From: Xenopus tropicalis
Taxonomy: Eukaryota; Chordata; Amphibia; Anura; Pipidae
Assembly (NCBI RefSeq): GCF_000004195.4
Contig: NC_030678.2
Location: 64,351,378-64,415,377, forward strand
Length of the DNA stretch: 64,000 nucleotides
Direction of reading: 5' to 3'
Part shown: positions 57,173-64,000 of the stretch, one piece after another
How the letters are laid out: every line of letters begins with the position of its first letter
Position numbering within the stretch: position 1 is the first letter of the stretch
Translations under genes and position numbers: made by a program
Notes under the pieces: model-generated
The model's database searches: none
The model's input: the letters and a program-made list of their open reading frames with translations, nothing else
Told to the model about the DNA's origin: nothing

Positions 57173-57267
57173 ACAACAATAATACAGTTGAACCTATGAG
57201 GCAAACTTGTTTTACGTATATGTTTTAACAGGCTTTTCAGGTTGTTACAGAAAACTAACATACTCAC

Positions 57268-57501
57268 CATTTTGTGTTGATTTGTTCTGCTGAGCTTCTA
57301 TAAAAATAGAAAACATCTGTGTTTTGACAAAGCATTTTAGAAATCTGCGAATTGTTTTGGAATGGATAGCTTTCAAAAATGCCTTCTCTTGAAATGTGAA
57401 CTTCCCAACGTTGATTTCTTGCAAATGTGAGGTGTAATGTCCCATCACTTTCATAAAAAACTGCATGAAGGTTTTAGATACTGCGGTATTGATCTCTGGT
57501 G
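57268..57501 (-). CDS. dennd2d: dennd2d penultimate exon (dDENN region)
   Basis: A 234-bp exon encoding PEINTAVSKTFMQFFMKVMG, then HYTSHLQ, then FQEKAFLKAIHSKTIRRFLK, then CFVKTQMFSIFIEAQ. The pattern (V)S..F..FF....GHY..., then F...AF.KA..S...RRFL..F..TQMF..FI, is the C-terminal downstream-DENN segment of DENND2 proteins. These are guanine-nucleotide exchange factors for Rab GTPases (Rab9-type) acting in membrane traffic. The acceptor is 'atttctag' and the donor GTGAGT at 57267. It starts by completing a codon (A plus CA, Thr) and leaves one base, fitting both neighbouring exons. DENND2D is favoured over 2A/2B/2C because it neighbours CEPT1 in other vertebrates and because of the short C-terminal tail. 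Confidence 0.85.
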
Positions 57502-58202
57502 CTAGAAATATAGATGATAAAATATGTAAAATTAATGCTTTAAGTTTTTGTGAATTTTTTTTTACACTAATTCAGTAACAGAGATGATCAGCTTTTGGGC
57601 AAGAGCACAAGGCAATCCCAAAGAGGGGAATGTAGAACAATTGTCTTTCTTTCTCTGCAATCCATAGCTACTGAAGCTTCTAACTCTTTCAGAGCCCACT
57701 AGCCTTGCACTCACTTATTTTTCACAGCAGAATTACATCCAAATCATCATTTTACGATTTTTTAAAAAGAAAGTATAACTGCTTACTCAACAGGAGTTGA
57801 ACGAATAGGGCTTGTACTAAACATACCTTTTGACTATTACTTTATCATGAAATATCATGCTTCATTTTTGGCCGTGCAAGGTAGATTAATTAGATGTCCA
57901 ATACACAACCCCTCTCTTTCACCCTTTGTTGTGAATGTCTTGTTAGCAGAAGTCTATTATGCAAGGGGGATTATATATATTTGTAATCTAATCTAATATA
58001 GGTGCGAACATGGAGTACCTTATGTTTCCCTGTTACCTTAAGAAATAACAAAAACCATATAGATTACATCAATAGGCCAAAAATATGTTTGTCACAAAAA
58101 AAAATATGTTTGTTCACTGATGAACAAGACAGTATACTGTCCCTGATTTTTATTATGTGATTTAGAAATTCTCGCATGGAGTGATGTTTACATGGTGTAG
58201 AT
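57502..58202. other. dennd2d intron, nothing recognised
   Basis: AT-rich intronic sequence between the exon at 57501 and a hAT MITE. No feature supported. Confidence 0.4.
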
Positions 58203-58505
58203 CAGGGATCCCCAACCTTTTATTCCAGTGAGCCACATTCAAATGGAAAAAGTGTTGGGGAGAAACATAACCATGGAAAATGTTCCTGGGGGTGCACATA
58301 AAAGTTATTGGCTATTTGGTAGCTCCTGTGTGGACTGACAACCAATAGAAGGCTTTGTTTGGCTTTACACTGGGTTTTATGCAACCAAAACTTGCCTCCA
58401 AGCCAGAAATTCAAAAATAAGCACCTGCTTTGAGGCCACTGGGAGCAACATCCAAGAGGTTGGTGAGCAACATGTTGCTTATGAACCACTGGATGGGGAA
58501 CACTG
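58203..58505. mobile_element. hAT MITE with perfect 8-bp target duplication
   Basis: CAGGGATCCCCAACC on the left and GGATGGGGAACACTG on the right, flanked by identical GTGTAGAT on both sides. It is the third member of the family at 3092 and 13100. Confidence 0.9.
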
Positions 58506-58514
58506 GTGTAGATT

Positions 58515-58596
58515 ATGCTATGATACTGAAGATCCTGCAAGTGTAGATAATGAATATCCTGCAAGTGTAGATACTGAAGATCCTGCAAGTGTATTT
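58515..58596. repeat. three-copy 29-30-bp tandem repeat
   Basis: Units of 'actgaagatcctgcaagtgt' type repeated three times, directly next to the hAT MITE. The predicted peptides are artefacts. Confidence 0.8.
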
Positions 58597-59034
58597 ACAA
58601 TACAATCACTTAAAATCTCCTAGCACTAAATATATGACTTTGGAAAATAATAGGCTGTAATAGTTAAGATGTATCATATTAAAGGGCATTTATACTTATA
58701 TACTCGTTTTCTCATTGAAATGTATTTAAATGACAAGGAAAGTGGATTCACTGGGGAGTGCAAATATCCCAGGTGAGTTTATTCATGTTGAAACCATACA
58801 GTGAGTTAGCCTTTTCATATCATTTAACCCATTAAGTGTAACCATAATTTTATATTTCATTACTCTTAGTGCAAGATGTTTTAAAATATTTTGTTCTCCC
58901 TTTATGAGAATAAATGGCTAAAACATCATAGATATGAATGGCATGGGTTCACAATAAGCATTTGGATTACACATCTATGTGGCATGTAGACACCCCAAAT
59001 TGTACCTTGTGCATACATATTTCAAAGCATATAT
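58597..59034. other. dennd2d intron, nothing recognised
   Basis: AT-rich intronic sequence without a recognised feature. Confidence 0.4.
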
Positions 59035-59710
59035 TCTAAGCGTTACGACCCACTGACCAGAGTAAAATATAAATGGGAAGCCAGCAGGATCAACTTAGAT
59101 CCTAATGACTGGGAAAAAATCATTAACAAGGTACCAACCTTTGGTGAGCGTCAGAGACAAGCTCATATAATTCAAAATTATCTACCAAACTTAGCTTACA
59201 CCCCAAAAGCTACATACCATTGGGAGACTCCCCTGCCCTTGCTATCTGAGATGCAAGGTCCCCTCTGCTAACTTTCTGCACCTATTATGGGACTGCCCCG
59301 AAGTACAGAAATTTTTGAAACAAGTTATACATTTAATGGCTACAGAACTGTCACTTCCACAAACTAGGATCATGTTTGCTAGGCTTATTGGACTCCCTGG
59401 TGGCCAGAACACACAAAAACGAGGCTACGCTTCTTCTACACCAAAAAGACTGTATCCATGCACTGGGTGGGCTCCTCTCCTCCATCACTTGGTAAATGGA
59501 TCATTCTGGTCAACTCCCAATTGCAACTGTATAAACTTACCTACCTAGCCAGAGGCTGTTTGAACAAATTTGACAACATCTGGACTCCATGGCTCGAATC
59601 TCCTGCAACTACTACTGAATGAAGGGATTGCGATTCTCCAGCCTACCCCTACCTTTCCTTTTTCTTCTATCTCTTTATAGTTAAAATCAATCAAATATAC
59701 TTAAAAAAAA
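59035..59710 (+). mobile_element. L1/Tx1 3' end relic
   Basis: Translation KRYDPLTRVKYKWEASRINL followed by NDWEKIINKVPTF is the region before the Tx1-type ORF2 C-terminus. The end is degraded (ARGCLNKFDNIWTPWL near 59555), with a short A run at 59703. Confidence 0.7.
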
Positions 59711-60550
59711 CATACTGCTTGTTTTGTGTGTTAAAATCTGTAAAAAACTAAGAGGACCTCGGAAAACCATATATTTCTGAAAAGTAGACATTCTGCCAAA
59801 TCCAAAAAAGGTAAATATGTTAAACTACCTAAATGAAAGGTTACACTAAAATCAGCAGGTTTATGGGCCCTGTTTAGTAAATTAAACCAATCGACTCCAG
59901 TCACAAAATCTGAAAGAGTCCTCACGGAATACCTTGCTGCAGCTGCACGTAAGACAATTTTACACCTTTGGCTGACCCTGGAACAACCAACAATAAAATT
60001 GACTAAGCAAAAACTGCATCACATCTTCTATATGGATTGGCTGGAGACAATGACACATAGAGAACAAAACACAACCAAATTCTTTACACACTGGACAAAT
60101 TACATAACATCCTTCCCTGATCACACCAAATATTTAACAATACACTACCTACAAAATACTACATGGTACAACACGGAAATCATAAGAAACAACCAATTAT
60201 TAATAGAAACACAGAATTACATACAAACACTACCACATGATGAGAGATCACAACAGACGAGGCCTCCCAGGAGCCACAGAACAGCTAGGATGCTGTGAAC
60301 ACGAGTGAACAGACTGGGCTCGAAGGTGGGTCACTTTGTTTTATTGGTTTATTATTCATTATTTTGTTAACTGAGTTACATACATGTGGTAAAACTCTAA
60401 TGTCCACATTTAAACTGCATATCACTGTAAACAATCTATCATGACGACTATATATATACTTCTTTTAACTATACAGGAAAAGAAACCTCAACATGTGAAC
60501 TAATTTTATGTGTAAAAGCTCAATAAAAACATTTAAAAAAAAAAAAAAAA
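59711..60550 (+). mobile_element. second L1/Tx1 3' end with poly(A)
   Basis: The first ~130 bp resemble the flanking repeat of 31.3-31.6 kb. From about 59925 the translation AAARKTILHLWLTLEQPTIK, then HHIFYMDWLETMTHREQN and FFTHWTNYI, matches the ORF2 C-terminal end of Tx1-type L1s. A 3' UTR and an A run at 60534-60550 follow. Confidence 0.75.
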
Positions 60551-60856
60551 TACTAGCAGGTTAGGAAAATTTACACCATGGTGTCACAGTAGATAGAATA
60601 ATAAGTAGAGGCAAAATGCCTTCTTCTGCTTGTTGCCTACGGTTGTGGAAACAAAGACATGGCTTTAACAGCTGCTGCTCGTCTCCCCAGTTCAGAATAG
60701 CCGTAGAACATTGAATCTACTATATGATGCACTTAGAGCCTTTAACCCACATATTAAGGGTTAAGCTAAGGGTTACATGGCTAAATTATTATCAACAGTG
60801 CAATGCCTGTTTGCTCCTAAACACTTCCAAAACCTATGAAGTTCTAGGGGTTTTAA
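60551..60856. other. dennd2d intron, nothing recognised
   Basis: Short intronic stretch; no feature supported. Confidence 0.4.
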
Positions 60857-62377
60857 GCTGAAAAAAAAATAAAGGAAACACAAAAATAAGACATCCTAGA
60901 TCTGAATGAATGAAATATTCTTATTAAATACTTAGTTCTTTACATAGTTGAATGTGCTGACAACAAAATCACACAAAAATTATCAATGGAAATCAAATTT
61001 ATCAACCCATGGAGGTCTGGATTTGGAGTCACACTCAAAATTAAAGTGGAAAAAAACACTACAGGCTGATCCAACTTTGATGTAATGTCCTTAAAACAAG
61101 TAAAAATGAGGCTCAGTAGTGTGTGGCCACGTGGCTGTATGACCTCCCTACATGCACCCACACAAATGGCTCAGGTAGTGCAGCTCATTCAGGATGGCAG
61201 ATCAATGCGAGCTGTGGCAAGAAGGTTTGCTGTGTCTGTCAGCGTAGTGTCCAGAGCATGGAGGCACTACCAGGAGACAGGCCAATACCATCAGGAGACG
61301 TGGAGGAGGCCGTAGGAGGGCAACAACCCAGCAGAAGGACCGCTACTGCCGCCTTTGTGCAAGGAGGAACAGGAGAAGCACTGCCAGAGCCAAGCAAAAT
61401 GACCTCCAACGGGCCACAAATGTGCATGTGTCTGCTCAAACGGTCAGAAACAGACTCCATGAGGGTGGTATGAGCGCCCAACGTCCACAGGTGGGGGTTG
61501 TGCTTACAGCCTAACACCGTGCAGGATGTTTGGCATTTGCCAGAGAACACCAAGATTGGCAAATTTGCCACTGGCGCCCTGTGCTCTTCACAGATGAAAG
61601 CAGGTTCACACTGAGCACATGTGACAGGCGTGACAGAGTCTGGAGACGCTGTGGAGAACGTTCTGCTGCCTGCAACATCCTCCAGAATGACCTTTGGGGG
61701 CCACACAGCCCTCCATGTGCTCGCCAGACGTAGCTTGACTGCCATTAGGTACCGAGATGAGATCCTCAGACCCCTTGTGAGACCATATGCTGGTGCTGTT
61801 GGCCCTGGGTTCCTCCTAATGCAAGACAATGCTAGACCTCATGTGGCTGGAGTGTGTCAGCAGTTCCTGAAAGACGAAGGCATTGATGCTATGGACTGGC
61901 CCACCCGTTCCCCAGACCTGAATCCAATTGAGCACATCTGGGACATCATGTCTCGCTCCATCCACCTACGCCACGTTGCACCACAGACGTTGGTGGATGC
62001 TTAAGTCCAGGTCTGGGATAAGATCCCTCAGGAGACCATCCGCCACCTCATCAGGAGCATGCCCCAGGCATTGTAGGGAGGTCGTACAGGCACGTGGAGG
62101 CCACACAAGCTATAGAGCCTCATTTTGACTTGTTTTTAGGACATTACATCAAAGTTGGATCAGCCTGTAGTGTTTTTTTCCACTTTAATTTTGAGTGTGA
62201 CTCCAAATCCAGACCTCCATGGGTTGATAAATTTGATTTCCATTGATAATTTTTGTGTGATTTTGTTGTAAGCACATTCAACCATGTAAAGAACGAAGTA
62301 TTTAATAAGAATATTTCATTCATTCAGATCTAGGATGTCTTATTTTTGTGTTCCCTTTATTTTTTTGAGCAGTGTAT
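60857..62377 (+). pseudogene. Tc1-like transposon, long TIRs, frameshifted transposase
   Basis: Long inverted repeats of about 245 bp (60860-61105 and 62120-62370) are over 95% alike by eye. The outermost bases (CACTGCTC type) are lost or altered on the left. The transposase starts near 61166 ([20 protein letters not shown], an HTH) but frameshifts several times. The DDE triad is present piecewise: LFTDESRF near 61590, LMQDNARPHVAG near 61825 and [12 protein letters not shown] near 61920. A short deletion removes the segment after the block ending NDLWG. It is unlike the Tc1 at 11.1 kb in sequence and age, and much better preserved. It lies inside a dennd2d intron. Confidence 0.9.
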
Positions 62378-62384
62378 AATTATG

Positions 62385-63862
62385 TTAAAGGGGATGTAAA
62401 GTCAAAATCTTAACTATTAAATATGAAAACACTATAACAGATGTTGGTCTAAAAAAAATCAGATGGCAGAGTAGTTAAAACAGGGTTAAAACACAGCTAA
62501 CTAGAGCTCTAGACATACCTTCCAACATTTCGAAAATGAAAAGAGGGACAAATATAAATTCAGCGTGTAGTGCGGCGGAATTTTTTGACCACACCCCCTA
62601 AATACAACTCCTATTTTACACAATTTGGCAGATTATTTAAAGTTTGAATACAATTCTGGGGGGTTTGGGGTCTTGTTTTATGTCTTATTACAGTTTTGCT
62701 AAAAAAGCTAAAATTGCCCTTTAAAGGACAATGAAAGGTTAATATAAATTAAAAGTAAGTCTAAAGGCATTCTTTTTAAGTACTTACTGCATATCTAAAT
62801 TCCCAGATCCCTGCTTGCTTCTCTGAGATATGGTGCTGGCAGCCTACAGCAGTGTGAAGACTACAGTGACATCACTGAAATATCTCTGTCCTTCCTGTAG
62901 GCTGCCAGCGGCAGCCTTCCTATTATCTGAGCATGTGTGTAACTTGATCCTGTCTCCTGTTCTGAGTTACACATGCCCACCAGCCAATCAGAAGCGGATC
63001 TGGCGGGGGGGGAGGGAATGAAACACATGTGCAGTATGAAGCAAGGAGGGAAAGGAAGGGAGAATACTTTTTTAGAGATGGCTGCATGTTCTAGAAAATG
63101 TGAAGTAAGTGTGACTAAATATTTGATTAGGTGAGCCAAAAGTGTGGCGTTTTTACTAAACAATGGGAGGACTATTGGGCAGTATACTTTTTAAATTGTG
63201 ACTTGCATTCTCCTTTAAGCTGCAAGTCTCAGTTCCCCCAAGAGACCTGTTTAGCTTATTAGTTACAATTGAGCAGGTGTTGCTTGTTAACTTTCTGAGC
63301 TCTCTGCCAAAAGCCCACTTATTTAATTAAGTCTGAGAATCAATGTATCTATGTGCAGGTATAGCTTGTTAACATTTCTGGGCTCTCTGCTACTTTTTGA
63401 TCAAGTTTTTATCTTTTTTAGCATTCAGTGCAGGAGATCAAAGGGAAATGAGGAACTTTTCAGTAAGAATCCAGGACTGCGGGCTGAGCTGTTAAAAGAG
63501 CTACAGCCCCATGAAAATGAGGACAGATGGGAGGTGTGCACAATATTCCTCAGTGTCTCAGCTGAATGAGCAGTGGGCACGTTTCAGTCTCTGCTCACAT
63601 TTCATTCCTTCTCTGTGCCTAACTTGCACTTATTAGCAACTGACCAATGACAATCATCAGGACAGCCACTGGCTCTATAGGTTTTTTAGAAGCTGTAATC
63701 AGAGCTCATTTCATCAAAGGAATAGGATAAGATGCAAAATACAAAGGCTTCTAATCAAAACACGGTAAAGTATTTTTTAATGGGATTATATTGCAAATTT
63801 ATTTCATGTGGGCTAAATAACATGCACAAGGATTATGATTTTTGACTTTACATCCCCTTTAA
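62385..63862. mobile_element. outer TTAA MITE with a nested MITE
   Basis: TTAAAGGGGATGTAAAGTC on the left is mirrored as GACTTTACATCCCCTTTAA on the right, both with TTAA. Inside are a truncated relative of the 26.6-kb TIR element (from about 62515) and the complete MITE 62721-63218. The insertion order is therefore readable. Confidence 0.85.
62721..63218. mobile_element. T2-like TTAA MITE, family A (nested)
   Basis: TTAAAGGACAATGAAAGG to GCATTCTCCTTTAA. Inverted relative of 7551-7965, with TTAA borders, inserted into the outer element. Confidence 0.85.
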
Positions 63863-63920
63863 GATGACTAGTGGTTCATTTCATTTGTAAAATAAGAAGC
63901 CTTTATATAGTATTTCTTAC

Positions 63921-64000
63921 TTGTTTTGGTTATTTGTTGATAATCGTCAAGAGAAATGCGAATCTGTTCTTGAAGTTTTGGTGGTAGAATTTTTTCCTCA
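63921..64000 (-). CDS. dennd2d: dennd2d antepenultimate exon (cut by window edge)
   Basis: Minus-strand reading gives EEKILPPKLQEQIRISLDDY followed by QQITKT, with the donor GTAAGA at 63920. The block ILPPKLQ..I...L is the DENND2-family segment that precedes the dDENN region. One base (A) is left over and is completed by CA of the exon at 57501, so the two join in frame over a 6.4-kb intron. The 5' part of the exon and of the gene lie to the right of the window. Confidence 0.8.

Larger units (their letters stand above)
53232..57267. other. last dennd2d intron
   Basis: About 4 kb made largely of repeats listed separately (53888-57172). The open frame on the minus strand at 53299-53496 is judged non-coding. 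No further exon is needed, because the phases of the flanking exons join directly. Confidence 0.6.

Noticed and set aside
61239..61829. 196-codon minus-strand open frame
   Set aside because: Antisense shadow of the Tc1 transposase, whose conserved motifs are on the plus strand.

Overview
This is vertebrate nuclear DNA, almost certainly from a Xenopus frog (species not resolved). It has two split genes with large introns. The intergenic and intronic sequence is packed with families familiar from frog genomes: Tx1-type L1 LINEs, CR1 LINEs, TTAA-flanked T2-like MITEs, hAT MITEs, Tc1 elements, a DIRS element and Penelope-like elements. No bacterial, viral-genome or organellar features are present.

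Genes. Five coding exons of cept1 (choline/ethanolamine phosphotransferase 1) lie on the minus strand at 23547-23209, 22763-22616, 18104-17963, 7131-7047 and 320-189. Every exon has usable splice sites and the phases join without a break. They give the first 282 codons including the complete CDP-alcohol phosphotransferase motif; the 3' exons lie beyond the left edge. On the same strand, at the right, are the last three exons of a DENND2-family gene, best matched to dennd2d: 64000-63921 (cut by the window edge), 57501-57268 and 53231-53173 with the stop codon. The two genes therefore run head-to-tail, with about 27 kb of repeat-dominated sequence between the dennd2d stop codon and a CpG-richer candidate cept1 promoter near 26.1-26.3 kb.

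Layout. 0-26 kb: cept1 introns holding degraded L1/Tx1 copies (1.6-5.2 kb with CR1 and hAT pieces nested inside; 8.7-10.8 kb), a broken Tc1 element (11.1-12.6 kb), several MITEs and a CpG-rich fold-back element (16.6-17.2 kb). 26.6-32.6 kb: a TIR element with an internal minisatellite, a minus-strand CR1 split by a clean solo LTR, and a minus-strand L1 end. 32.9-43.8 kb: the centrepiece, a nearly complete DIRS retrotransposon (inverted terminal repeats, internal complementary region, gag, RT/RNase H, intact tyrosine recombinase) on the minus strand. It is split exactly at its RT YLDD codons by a 5.66-kb Penelope-like element (PLE) with a 16-bp target duplication. That PLE has long inverted arms, a GIY-YIG reading frame and a family of covarying hairpins. 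43.8-53 kb: ancient repeat arrays, a young 5'-truncated L1 with a 19-bp target duplication, an orphan PLE RT piece, L1 and CR1 scraps and a ~150-bp tandem array invaded by a hAT-like element. 53-64 kb: dennd2d exons and introns with MITEs, L1 3' ends, a Tc1 element with long inverted repeats and a nested pair of TTAA MITEs.

The host genes are ordinary. The unusual biology is in the mobile DNA, above all the PLE-in-DIRS composite and its hairpin family.
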